From CAITSH01 sp025356665 (GTDB lineage Bacteria > Pseudomonadota > Gammaproteobacteria > Burkholderiales > SG8-39): 64,000 nucleotides of DNA. The stretch spans positions 1-64,000 of the forward strand of contig JANXRV010000066.1 of assembly GCA_025356665.1 (NCBI GenBank), read 5' to 3'. The position numbers and the translations under genes are program-made. The notes under the pieces were generated by a model. That model did no database searches, was not told the DNA's origin, and worked only from the letters and a program-made list of their open reading frames with translations. Below, piece after piece: positions 1 through 7,927 of this stretch (within the stretch, counting starts at the first letter, position 1; every line of letters begins with the position of its first letter).

Positions 1-128
1 CGATCCAGAACTATGTCGAAAACCACAACCGCGATCCCAAGCCGTTCATCTGGACGGCGCGCGCCTCGGACATCCTCGCGAAGGTCGTCAAAGCGCGGGC
101 ACGACTCAATAAGTTGCAATCTGTTTGA
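1..128 (+). mobile_element. IS630-family transposase, C-terminal end (partial)
   Basis: An open frame entering from the window edge (first full codon at base 3) ends with TGA at 126-128 and encodes 41 residues. The segment IQNYVENHNRDPKPF followed by WTARASDIL matches the usual C-terminal tail of IS630/Tc1-type DDE transposases, which cut and paste DNA at TA dinucleotides. The catalytic DDE residues lie outside the window. The element's end must fall within a few tens of bases after 128, because coding homology to a different gene starts at about base 145. The family call rests on recognising the tail only. Confidence 0.75.
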
Positions 129-1822
129 CGCACTACACTAGGGCCCATGCCATTGTCGGCAGCGCGGTGCAACGCTTCGACATCCCGGACAAGGTCACCG
201 GCAAGCCGCGCTTCGTGCATGACATGACGCTGCCAGGCATGTTTTTCGGCCGCGTGGCGCGCCCACCCTCGCCGGGTGCGGAACTGATCGATGTCGACCT
301 CGCGGCAGTCAATGCGCTGCCCGGGGTGGTCACCACCGTGCGTGACGGCCGCTTTCTGGGCGTCATCGCCGAGCGCGAGGAGATCGCCGTCAAGGCGCTG
401 AAAAAACTCATCGCCGCCGCCACGTGGCGCGAGACGGCAACACTACCCGACATGCACGACCTGCCGGCCTTCCTGAAGGCACAGCCCGCAGACACCACCC
501 TCGTTGGTGAAAAAAAGCCGGAAGGCGCGGCAACACCGGCGGCAAAAAGCTTTACCGCCGCCTACGCGCGCCCCTTCCTCGCCCATGCCTCCATCGGCCC
601 GTCCTGCGCCGTTGCAAAATGGAACCCGGACACCGTCGAGGTCTGGACGCACAGCCAGGGCATTTATAACCTGCGCACCGACCTGGCGATGGCGCTTACA
701 CTACCTGCAGAGAGCATCATCGTGCAGCACGTCGAAGGCTCGGGTTGCTACGGGCACAACCCCGCCGACGATGCCGCCTACGACGCGGTGCTGCTGGCGC
801 GCGCCCTCCCTGCGCACTTGAGTGGGCGGCCGGTGCAGATGCAGTGGACGCGCGAGGACGAACTCGCTTGGGCGCCCTTTGGCGCGGCCATGACGGTCGA
901 ACTCAAGGCCGATGTCGCCGCCGATGGCCGCATCAGCGCCTGGCACCACGAGATCTGGTCCAACGGCCACGGCACCCGCCCCGGTCGTGCCAACACGCCG
1001 GCGATGCTCGCCGCCTCGCATCTTGAAAAGCCCTTCGAGCGCCTGATCGCCATCAACGCGGCTCTGGCCGCCGGCGGCGGCTCCGAGCGCAACGCCATCC
1101 CGCTTTACAACTTCGACAGCTGGCAGGCGGTCAACCACCGCGTGCTCAGCATGCCCATACGCACCTCGGCGCTGCGCTCGCTGGGCGGCCATTGCAACGT
1201 CTTTGCCATCGAATCCTTCCTCGATGAGATCGCCCTGGAACTGGGCGTTGATCCACTCGAATACCGCCTGCGCCACCTCGAAGACCCGCGCGGCCGCGCG
1301 GTGCTCGAAGCGGCGGCAAAAATGGCCGGCTGGGCCAAGCGTAACGAAATCAAAAAGATCGAAGGCCGCGGCATGGGCATGGGCTTCAACAAATACAAGA
1401 ACAGCAGCGCCTATTGCGCCGTGTTCGCCGAGATCGAAGCCGGGCGCGACGTGCGCGTCAACAAGCTGTGGATCGCCGTCGACGTGGGCCTTGTCATCAA
1501 CCCCGACGGGGTGCGCAACCAGATCGAGGGCGGCGCCATCCAGACGGTGAGCTGGGTGCTCAAGGAGGCGGTGAAATTCGACCGCACGCGCATCGAGAGC
1601 AACACCTGGGAGAGCTATCCCATCCTGCGTTTTTCTGAAATACCCAAGATTGAAATCGAACTCATCAACCGCACCGACGAAAAATCCGTCGGCGCGGGCG
1701 AAGCCACCCACGGCCCGGTCGCCGCGGCCATAGGCAACGCCGTGTTCGACGCGCTGGGCGTGCGCGTGCGCAGCATGCCGCTCACCGCCGAAGCGATTAC
1801 GAAGGCGGCGCTGGCGGACTAA
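125..1822 (+). pseudogene. Xanthine dehydrogenase-family molybdopterin subunit (IorB-like), 5'-truncated
   Basis: This 565-codon frame encodes the large molybdopterin-binding subunit of a two-subunit hydroxylase of the isoquinoline 1-oxidoreductase/aldehyde dehydrogenase type. Such enzymes hydroxylate N-heterocycles or aldehydes, usually with a small 2Fe-2S partner subunit, which is not visible here. Homology starts abruptly around VGSAVQRFDIPDKVTG, which in full-length relatives (roughly 700-750 residues) lies about 150-190 residues in. The C-terminus is complete and carries the GAGEATHGP segment with the likely catalytic Glu. The only available start is a TTG at 125 that overlaps the stop of the transposase tail, with no credible ribosome site. 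I infer that IS insertion removed the N-terminal signal and first domain and that the gene is probably inactive. Confidence 0.8.
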
Positions 1823-1836
1823 TTCAGACAGTCAAT

Positions 1837-1872
1837 CGGCTGCAAACCCGCGCCAGACGGACATCTCCAATC
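1837..1872 (+). repeat. Palindromic intergenic repeat, copy A (degenerate)
   Basis: A worn member of a roughly 35-nt imperfect palindrome family whose best copy is at 2628-2660. It begins CGGCTGCAAACCCGC and has the CCAG centre. It starts 15 nt after the stop codon of the hydroxylase remnant. Confidence 0.55.
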
Positions 1873-1879
1873 ATATTTG

Positions 1880-1911
1880 CCGTCATTGCGAGCGTAGCGA
1901 AGCAATCTTGT
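1880..1911 (+). repeat. TCATTGCGAGC-type dispersed repeat, single arm
   Basis: Contains GTCATTGCGAGCGTAGCGAA then GCAATCTTGT. The same 30-odd bases recur exactly at 2669-2699, and a related arm is at 10239. Repeats of this kind are widespread between genes in proteobacteria; their function is unclear. Confidence 0.75.
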
Positions 1912-1912
1912 A

Positions 1913-2206
1913 TCAGGCAGTTTGCGCATGCAGCTTCACCCCTAGCGCGTGAATCACTTTCAAGATCGTCGCAAAGCTCGGATTACCCTCGCCGGACAAA
2001 GCCTTGTACAGGCTTTCGCGTCCGAGCCCGGTATCGCGGGCAAGCTGGCTCATGCCTCGGGCGCGGGCGACATTACCCAGTGCTTTGGCAATGAAGGCCG
2101 GATCATCTCCAGCCTCTTCAAGGCAGGCGTCCAGATACAGTGCGATGTCCTGGTCGGTTTTAAGGTGCTCGGCGCTATCCCATTTGCGCACTTTGATTTT
2201 TGCCAT
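1913..2206 (-). CDS. Antitoxin of a HigBA-like type II module (HTH, TIGR02684-like)
   Basis: A 97-residue protein of the 'addiction module antidote' family. The C-terminal half holds a Cro/C1-type helix-turn-helix (about residues 52-85, MSQLARDTGLGRESLYKAL) that would bind the operon's own promoter, while the N-terminal part should contact and neutralise the toxin. It is the second gene of the operon. A GGAGGG ribosome site lies inside the end of the toxin gene, and only 3 nt separate the two frames. Its 3' end faces the 3' end of the truncated hydroxylase gene 90 nt away. A clear paralogue is at 16658-16975. Autoregulation is inferred from the family. Confidence 0.9.
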   Translation of the reverse strand: MAKIKVRKWDSAEHLKTDQDIALYLDACLEEAGDDPAFIAKALGNVARARGMSQLARDTGLGRESLYKALSGEGNPSFATILKVIHALGVKLHAQTA

Positions 2207-2209
2207 GGT

Positions 2210-2506
2210 TCAACCCTCCAAGTCGCGCGCCAGCTTCAGCGCGGTTTTAATGTCAGCCTGCTGGGTCGATTTGTCGCCTCCGGCCAGAACAATCACCCAT
2301 TCACGCCCGAATCGCTTGAAATACACCCGATAGCCCGCCCCGTAGTGGATGCGCATTTCGGATACGCCTTTGCCCACCGGCTGGCAGTCACCAAAATTTC
2401 CCTCCTCAGCGCGGTCAATCCGCACCTGAATGCGTGCCTTGGCTTTGCGGTCGGGCAAGCCGTCGAACCAAGCGTCAAAACCCGCAGTGGTTTGAATCGT
2501 GTTCAT
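2210..2506 (-). CDS. RelE/ParE-superfamily toxin (HigB-like, TIGR02683-like)
   Basis: A 98-residue small basic protein matching the 'addiction module killer' branch of the RelE/ParE superfamily. Typical members cleave mRNA on the ribosome. The recognisable blocks are KARIQVRIDRAEEGNFGD, then GYRVYFKR and LAGGDKSTQQ-DI near the C-terminus. It is the promoter-proximal gene, followed by its antitoxin, the HigBA order. The start ATG lies only 7 nt beyond a good -10 box, so the transcript would have almost no leader. Its paralogue at 16358-16651 shares the LAGGDKSTQQ block and the same arrangement. mRNA cleavage activity is inferred from the family. Confidence 0.9.
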   Translation of the reverse strand: MNTIQTTAGFDAWFDGLPDRKAKARIQVRIDRAEEGNFGDCQPVGKGVSEMRIHYGAGYRVYFKRFGREWVIVLAGGDKSTQQADIKTALKLARDLEG

Positions 2507-2513
2507 GATTACA

Positions 2514-2542
2514 ATTGTATTGTTTGGGATACGCTATGTAAA
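2514..2542 (-). promoter_or_regulatory. Promoter of the first toxin-antitoxin operon
   Basis: Read on the minus strand, TTTACA (2537-2542), a 17-bp spacer and TACAAT (2514-2519) form a near-consensus sigma-70 promoter. The toxin ATG follows 7 nt after the -10 box, so transcription should start at or next to the ATG. The bases ACAATTGTA around the -10 box are palindromic and could be part of an autoregulatory operator. Confidence 0.7.
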
Positions 2543-2567
2543 GCAGCAGATCTGGCAGCGATTCGTT

Positions 2568-2612
2568 TTGACGGCCGCAGAGGCCATCACCAAGGCGGCA
2601 CTGACTGAGTAA
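2568..2612 (+). pseudogene. C-terminal remnant of a second hydroxylase (IorB-like) gene
   Basis: Reading TTG at 2568 to TAA at 2612 gives LTAEAITKAALTE and a stop, nearly identical to the last residues (LTAEAITKAALAD) of the hydroxylase ending at 1822. The resemblance continues downstream into the palindromic repeat and the TCATTGCGAGC repeat, so about 131 bp (1781-1911) is matched by 2568-2699. This is what remains of a tandem paralogue or duplicate. The toxin-antitoxin pair occupies the space where the rest of the copy would have been. Confidence 0.75.
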
Positions 2613-2627
2613 AAAGCAGGTCAATAT

Positions 2628-2660
2628 GCTGGAAACCCGCTCCAGTTGCGGGTTTCCAGC
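2628..2660 (+). repeat. Palindromic intergenic repeat, copy B (best copy)
   Basis: GCTGGAAACCCGC, a 7-nt loop TCCAGTT, and GCGGGTTTCCAGC form a perfect 13-bp stem. It begins 16 nt after the stop of the hydroxylase remnant. No T-run follows, so it is not a classical intrinsic terminator. It serves as the reference copy for six other copies in the window. Confidence 0.85.
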
Positions 2661-2667
2661 CTATATG

Positions 2668-2759
2668 CCGTCATTGCGAGCGTAGCGAAGCAATCTTGTC
2701 GTTCTCGCGACGTACTCGGCAAGGCCACGAGATTGCTTCGCTACGCTCGAAATGACAGG
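2668..2759. repeat. TCATTGCGAGC-type inverted repeat pair
   Basis: The left arm GTCATTGCGAGCGTAGCGAA (from 2670) is matched in reverse by GATTGCTTCGCTACGCTCGA (from 2731) and AATGACA. The arms are about 28 bp with a roughly 30-bp spacer and could form a long hairpin just upstream of the gamma-glutamyltransferase gene. Confidence 0.8.
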
Positions 2760-2805
2760 CTGCGGTGTGATGACAGGCTACGGTGCAATGACGGGCTGCG
2801 ATGCA
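2752..2805 (+). repeat. 18-bp tandem repeat, three copies
   Basis: Three 18-bp units beginning ATGACAGGCT, ATGACAGGCT and ATGACGGGCT run from the end of the preceding inverted repeat. The unit seems to be derived from that repeat's AATGACAGGC end. It stays open in frame with the downstream gene, giving a false upstream start. Confidence 0.85.
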
Positions 2806-2832
2806 ATGCCCGTTGCAGATAGAATCGGGCGC

Positions 2833-4593
2833 ATGATTCTACGCTCCACGGCACGCTCTCTCACACTGCTTATAGCCGCCTCAGCCGCGCTCGCCTGCGC
2901 GCTGTGCCCTTCTGCACAGGCGCAGTCCGACCCCCTTGCAGCGGAAATCGCCACCGGCTTTGCCGACAGGCCGCTGGTTCACGCCAAGCGTTTCATGATC
3001 GTCAGCGCCAACGCGCACGCCACGCGCGCCGGCTACGCGGTGTTGCGCGCCGGCGGCAGCGCCGTTGATGCGGCCATTGCGGCGCAACTGGTGCTCAACC
3101 TGGTGGAGCCGCAATCCTCGGGCATAGGCGGCGGCGCCTTTCTCATTCACTTTGACGCCACGCAGAAGGCGCTGGCGGCCTACGACGGCCGCGAGACGGC
3201 GCCGGCGGCGGCGCGCCCCGATCGCTTTCTGGGGGCCGGCGGCAGGCCCATCGGTTTTGGCGAGGCCATCAACAACGGCAAGTCGGTCGGCGTGCCCGGC
3301 CTGCTGCGCGTGCTCGAACTGGCCCACGCGAAACACGGCCGCCTGCCCTGGGTGCGGCTGTTCGAGCCGGCTATCGCACTCGCCGAACGCGGCTTCGCGA
3401 TTTCGCCGCGGCTCGCACAGCAAATCGCCGGCGACCCTTTCCTGAAGTCCAATGCCGCGTCACGTGCGTATTTTTATGATGTCGCAGGCCAACCGCTGGC
3501 CGCGGGCACGCTGCTGCGCAACCCCGCGCTGGCGCAGGTGTTGCGCGCGGTTGCGACGCACGGCGCCGACGCCTTTTACCAGGGCGCCGTCGCACACGAT
3601 CTTGTCAGCGCGGTGCGCACCCATCCGCGTCCCGGCGACATCACCGAGGCCGACCTGGCGGGCTACCAGGCCAAGACACGGCCGGCGCTGTGCGGGCGCT
3701 ATCGCGAACACACGCTGTGCGGCATGCCGCCGCCCTCCTCGGGCGCCATTGCGGTGCTGGCGCTGCTGGGCATGCTCGAGCGCTTCGACATGGCCGCGTT
3801 CAGGCCCGATTCGCTTGCCGCCGTGCATTTGTTCGCCGAAGCGGGCCGCCTCGCCTACGCCGATCGCGACGCCTATGTCGCCGATCCGGATTTTGTGAGC
3901 GTGCCGGTGGCCGGCATGCTCGATCGCGCCTACCTCGCGCGGCGCAGCGCGCTGATCCGGCCCGATGCCAGCATGGGGCGCGCGCTGCCCGGGCAACCTG
4001 CGGGCGCAACGGCACTGGCGCCGGATGAAGACTCCGAGCTTGCCGCGACCAGCCATTTGTCAGTGGTGGACGCCGAGGGCAACGCGGTGGCCATGACCAC
4101 CACTATTGAATCGCAGTTTGGCAGCCGCATCATGGTGCGCGGCTTTTTGCTCAACAACCAGATGACCGATTTTTCGTTTTCCCCGGCGGAGAACGGCCGC
4201 GCGGTGGCCAATCGCGTCGAAGGCGGCAAGCGGCCGCGCAGTTCCATGGCGCCGACGCTGGTGTTCGGTGCAGATGGAAAACTTTCGCTGGTCCTTGGTT
4301 CACCCGGTGGCAATGCCATCATCAACTACGTCGCCAAGACCCTTGTCGGCGTGCTCGACTGGAAGCGCGACATCCAGCAGGCGGCGGCCCTCCCCAACAT
4401 GGGCAGCCGCAACCGCGCCACCGAACTTGAGCGCAGCAGCACCATCGCGCGCCTTGCCACGCCCTTGCGCGCAATGGGACACGAGGTTTCGGTGGGTGAC
4501 TCAACCAGCGGCGTACACGGCATCGCGATCTCGCCCGAGGGGCTTTCGGGCGGCGCCGATCCGCGACGCGAGGGCCTGGCGATGGGCGACTGA
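2833..4593 (+). CDS. ggt: Gamma-glutamyltransferase (periplasmic, T3 family)
   Basis: Gamma-glutamyltransferase proenzyme of 586 residues from the ATG at 2833. The open frame extends 27 codons further up, but that part is encoded by an 18-bp tandem repeat, while the 2833 start gives a normal signal peptide ending near AQA. The enzyme removes glutamate from glutathione and other gamma-glutamyl compounds in the periplasm. It matures by self-cleavage before the catalytic Thr, visible here as T406 in ATSHLSVVD. LLNNQMTDFSF and GSPGGNAII match the small-subunit active-site region. Length is normal for the family. Downstream aspartase and a glutamate/aspartate importer suggest the released glutamate is taken up. 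A second, cytosolic-type homologue is at 14402. Confidence 0.92.
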   Translation: MILRSTARSLTLLIAASAALACALCPSAQAQSDPLAAEIATGFADRPLVHAKRFMIVSANAHATRAGYAVLRAGGSAVDAAIAAQLVLNLVEPQSSGIGGGAFLIHFDATQKALAAYDGRETAPAAARPDRFLGAGGRPIGFGEAINNGKSVGVPGLLRVLELAHAKHGRLPWVRLFEPAIALAERGFAISPRLAQQIAGDPFLKSNAASRAYFYDVAGQPLAAGTLLRNPALAQVLRAVATHGADAFYQGAVAHDLVSAVRTHPRPGDITEADLAGYQAKTRPALCGRYREHTLCGMPPPSSGAIAVLALLGMLERFDMAAFRPDSLAAVHLFAEAGRLAYADRDAYVADPDFVSVPVAGMLDRAYLARRSALIRPDASMGRALPGQPAGATALAPDEDSELAATSHLSVVDAEGNAVAMTTTIESQFGSRIMVRGFLLNNQMTDFSFSPAENGRAVANRVEGGKRPRSSMAPTLVFGADGKLSLVLGSPGGNAIINYVAKTLVGVLDWKRDIQQAAALPNMGSRNRATELERSSTIARLATPLRAMGHEVSVGDSTSGVHGIAISPEGLSGGADPRREGLAMGD

Positions 4594-4805
4594 ATGGCCC
4601 GGGGCTTGCGCCTCACGGTCACGGTGTCACCCGGCGGTGCGGCATCGGCATGCCGGCCTTGCATCCAGCTCACACCCGACCGGGCGCGCTCGGCTATAGT
4701 GAAGCCTCTTTATGATGGTGCGCCGCTAGAAGTGCCATGCTATTTTGCCAACCTCAGCCGTGAACCCCGGCACGTCGACAGCTTTTTTGGAACAGAGGAA
4801 CTGCC

Positions 4806-5132
4806 ATGAACTTCCAGGACATTGCCACCCGTTTTGAACACGCGGAATCGGGGACCGACTCGGCCAAGGTCTTATTCAAGGACGCCTTTAACATGATGAA
4901 GAGCGACCCTGAAAACGCCGGCTTGTACTTCGTCATCGGCAGCGCCGCACGTGCCTATGTGCGTGCCTATGAGGATCAGGGCATTTCACCCGAATTCGCC
5001 GATCGCGCCAAAATCACCATGGTGGGATTCAATGCCAAAATTAACCTGGCCCTCAATGCCGACGCCGCGACCAGGCTGCGCCTGCTCGGTGAGGTCGCCA
5101 TAGACTACGAATGGAATGTACGCGACTTTTGA
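4806..5132 (+). CDS. Small conserved hypothetical protein
   Basis: A 108-residue soluble, acidic and probably helical protein that I do not recognise. It has no signal peptide, transmembrane segment or cysteine. A good ribosome site (GAGGAA) lies 6 nt before the ATG, and the codon use looks like that of the neighbours. It is separated from ggt by 212 nt, where a TATAGT box at 4695 could be a -10 element, and from aspA by 123 nt. It may be transcribed with aspA. No function is proposed. Confidence 0.75.
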   Translation: MNFQDIATRFEHAESGTDSAKVLFKDAFNMMKSDPENAGLYFVIGSAARAYVRAYEDQGISPEFADRAKITMVGFNAKINLALNADAATRLRLLGEVAIDYEWNVRDF

Positions 5133-5255
5133 GTTACGGCGACACATGGCTCCCGGCGGGGTACAGGCGTGACAACGCCAAAGACAACGAAATCAGGCGC
5201 AATCTGTGGCTGATCTGAGCCCCCGCTTGATCTGAGCTCCCAACAGGAGACGTCC

Positions 5256-6704
5256 ATGCCCAAACCCTCCATCCGGACCGAGCATGACCTGCTGGGCGAG
5301 AGAAAAATTCCCGCCACCGCCTACTGGGGTGTGCACACGTTGCGCGCGGTCGAGAACTTTCCCATCAGCGGCACGCCGATCTCGATCTACCCGGATCTCA
5401 TCATCGCCCTTGCCAGCGTCAAGCAGGCGGCGGCCAAGGCCAACCTCGAGTTGCGTATGCTCGATGCCAAGCGCGGCCGCGCCATCATCAAGGCCTGCGA
5501 GGAAGTGCGCGGCGGCAAACTGCACAACGAGTTTGTCGTCGACGTCATACAGGGCGGCGCCGGCACCTCGAGCAACATGAACGCCAATGAAGTGATCGCC
5601 AACCGCGCGCTGGAGCACCTGGGCAGGCAACGCGGCGACTACCGGGCGCTGCACCCGGCCGATCACGTCAATATGAGCCAGAGCACCAACGATGTCTACC
5701 CGACGGCAATCAAGGTCGGCCTGCACTTTGCCATTGCGCGCCGGCACGCGGCCATGGGCCAATTGCGCCTGGGCTTCGAGAAAAAGGCCGGAGAGTTCGG
5801 CGAGCTACTGAAAATGGGCCGCACGCAACTGCAGGATGCGGTGCCGATGACCCTGGGCCAGGAGTTCTCGACCTATGCCGTAATGCTGGCCGAAGACCAG
5901 GCGCGCCTGCTCGAAGCGGGCACGCTAATCATGGAGATCAACCTTGGCGCCACCGCCATCGGCACGGGCATCAACACCGACCGGCGCTATGCAAAGCTCG
6001 CCTGCAGGCACCTGCGCGCCATCACCGGCGTTCCGCTGGTCACCGCCGGCAACCTTATCGAGGCGACACAGGACGCCGGCGCCTTCGTGCAATTGTCGGG
6101 CGTGCTCAAGCGCATTGCCGTAAAGCTGTCCAAGACCTGCAACGACTTGCGTTTGCTCTCTTCGGGGCCGCGCGCCGGTCTCGGTGAAATCAACCTGCCA
6201 GCGATGCAGGCCGGTTCGTCCATCATGCCCGGTAAGGTCAATCCGGTCATCCCCGAGGTAGTCAACCAGGTGGCCTTCGAGGTGATCGGCAACGACATCA
6301 CGGTGTCCTTCGCTGCCGAGGCAGGGCAACTGCAACTCAATGCCTTTGAACCGATCATCGCCCACAGCCTGTTCAAAAGCCTGCTGCACCTCACGCAGGC
6401 CTGCCTCACCCTGGACACGCGCTGCGTGCGCGGCATCACCGCCAACAAAGAACACATGGCCGACGCCGTAAAGCACTCCATCGGCATCGTCACCGCCCTC
6501 AACCCCTACATCGGCTACGAAAACGCCAGCGCCATCGCCAAGGAGGCCCACGCCAGCGGAAAGAGCGTCTATGACCTCGTTTTGAGCAAGGGCTTGCTGT
6601 CCCGCACCGAACTGGAGCGCATCCTGCGGCCGGAGAACCTCACCCGCCCGGGTACGCTCGCGAGCCGCGCCGGCAAACCCGGCAAAAAAGCGAGGGAACG
6701 CTAA
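5256..6704 (+). CDS. aspA: Aspartate ammonia-lyase
   Basis: Member of the aspartase/fumarase superfamily, 482 residues, converting L-aspartate to fumarate and ammonia. The superfamily signature GSSIMPGKVNP is at residues 320-330, with the catalytic serine loop. STNDVYPTA and GRTQLQDAVPMTLGQE supply other active-site segments. The last motif, together with GGAGTSSNMNANEV, favours aspartase over class II fumarase. The start is supported by ACAGGAGA upstream of the ATG. It precedes a glutamate/aspartate-type ABC importer, so imported aspartate could feed the TCA cycle through this enzyme. Confidence 0.9.
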   Translation: MPKPSIRTEHDLLGERKIPATAYWGVHTLRAVENFPISGTPISIYPDLIIALASVKQAAAKANLELRMLDAKRGRAIIKACEEVRGGKLHNEFVVDVIQGGAGTSSNMNANEVIANRALEHLGRQRGDYRALHPADHVNMSQSTNDVYPTAIKVGLHFAIARRHAAMGQLRLGFEKKAGEFGELLKMGRTQLQDAVPMTLGQEFSTYAVMLAEDQARLLEAGTLIMEINLGATAIGTGINTDRRYAKLACRHLRAITGVPLVTAGNLIEATQDAGAFVQLSGVLKRIAVKLSKTCNDLRLLSSGPRAGLGEINLPAMQAGSSIMPGKVNPVIPEVVNQVAFEVIGNDITVSFAAEAGQLQLNAFEPIIAHSLFKSLLHLTQACLTLDTRCVRGITANKEHMADAVKHSIGIVTALNPYIGYENASAIAKEAHASGKSVYDLVLSKGLLSRTELERILRPENLTRPGTLASRAGKPGKKARER

Positions 6705-6792
6705 TTGCTTTTGCAAGCATTTCAGGGGGTATCAGGGGGAGTCAGGGCGAATCCGGGCGTGCATTGGCCCGCCCAGGCATTAAAAACCTGAT

Positions 6793-6822
6793 TTGGACAA
6801 AGGCAGATTAGCTAAGTAGAAT
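6793..6822 (+). promoter_or_regulatory. Putative promoter of the gltIJKL operon
   Basis: TTGGAC at 6793-6798 and TAGAAT at 6817-6822 are separated by 18 bp. This would give a leader of about 140 nt before the binding-protein ATG at 6968. The 263-bp gap (6705-6967) holds no other clear element. Confidence 0.45.
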
Positions 6823-6967
6823 CAAAAAGTAAGATTCATGACCCGGCAGCACCGGTCCCTCATGACGGCAAGTCCGTTACAAAGCCGTTGCAAAGGGATG
6901 ATCGCTCCAGGAGGGGCGACGGTTCGCGCCAGATTACCGATACGCAATCAACCCGAGGAGTTTTTAC

Positions 6968-7882
6968 ATGAAACGTACTTCCATGATGTTAGCCGGCCTG
7001 ATGGCCGGTGCCGGCATGCTGATCGGCACCGCCGCCAGCGCCCAGGAACTGACCGGCACGCTGAAAAAAGTCAAGGACAGCGGCAGCATTTCGGTCGGCC
7101 ACCGCGACGCGTCCATTCCCTTTTCCTATCTTGACGACAAGCAGCAGCCCATCGGCTATTCGATGGACTTGTGCATGAGAATCGTCGACGCCGTCAAAGC
7201 CAGCCTGAAAATGCCCAATCTCAAGGTTGTGCTCACGCCGGTCACCTCGGCCACGCGCATCCCTCTGCTGGCCAACGGCACCGTCGACATGGAGTGCGGT
7301 TCGACCACCAACAACCTCGACCGCCAGAAGCAGATTTCCTACGTTGTCACCACCTTTGTCACCGCCAACCGCGTGATGGCGAAAAAAGCCAGCAAGGTGG
7401 CCAAGCTTGACGACCTCAAGGGCAAGGCGCTGGTTTCCACTTCCGGCACCACCAACCTGAAACAGGTCACCGAACTCAACGCATCGCGCAACCTCGGTAT
7501 GAACATCATGGCGGCCAAGGACCACGCCGAGGCCTTCCTGATGGTCGAGACCGACCGCGTCACCGCCTTTGCCATGGACGACATCCTGCTCTACGGCCTT
7601 GTCGCCAGCGCCAAAAATCCGGCGGACTTCATGGTGTCGAACGAAGCCCTGTCGGTCGAGCCCTACGGCATCATGGTGCGCAAGGACGACCCGGCGTTCA
7701 AGAAAGTCGCCGACGACGCCGTTGTCGCGCTGTTCAAGTCGGGTGAAATCAACAAGATCTACGCCAAGTGGTTCGAATCGCCGATCCCGCCCAAGAACGT
7801 CAACCTCAAGTTGCCGATGAGCGACCAGCTGAAAAAAATCATTGCCAAACCGACCGACTCGGGTGATCCGGCCGCCTACTAA
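6968..7882 (+). CDS. gltI: Amino-acid ABC transporter periplasmic binding protein (glutamate/aspartate type)
   Basis: Solute-binding protein of the polar amino acid uptake family, 304 residues with a signal peptide cleaved near ASAQE. After cleavage it has the typical start (LKKVKDSGSISVGHRDASIPF) of GltI/AatJ-type proteins. CGSTTNNLDRQKQI and the closing segment with IPPKNVNLKLPMS are also characteristic of the glutamate/aspartate branch. It delivers substrate to the permeases encoded by the next two genes. GAGGAG sits 8 nt before the ATG. A strong hairpin with a T-rich tail just downstream probably keeps its level above that of the membrane components. Substrate is inferred from family and from the neighbouring aspA. 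Confidence 0.88.
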   Translation: MKRTSMMLAGLMAGAGMLIGTAASAQELTGTLKKVKDSGSISVGHRDASIPFSYLDDKQQPIGYSMDLCMRIVDAVKASLKMPNLKVVLTPVTSATRIPLLANGTVDMECGSTTNNLDRQKQISYVVTTFVTANRVMAKKASKVAKLDDLKGKALVSTSGTTNLKQVTELNASRNLGMNIMAAKDHAEAFLMVETDRVTAFAMDDILLYGLVASAKNPADFMVSNEALSVEPYGIMVRKDDPAFKKVADDAVVALFKSGEINKIYAKWFESPIPPKNVNLKLPMSDQLKKIIAKPTDSGDPAAY

Positions 7883-7927
7883 GAGTAACCGGGCAGAGCA
7901 TTCAAAAATGCCTTAGTGCCGCAACAA

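Noticed and set aside
701..1711. A 336-codon open frame on the minus strand inside the hydroxylase gene
   Set aside because: It mirrors the coding strand in a high-GC gene, has no recognisable domain, and is rich in His, Gly and Ala as expected of an antisense shadow.
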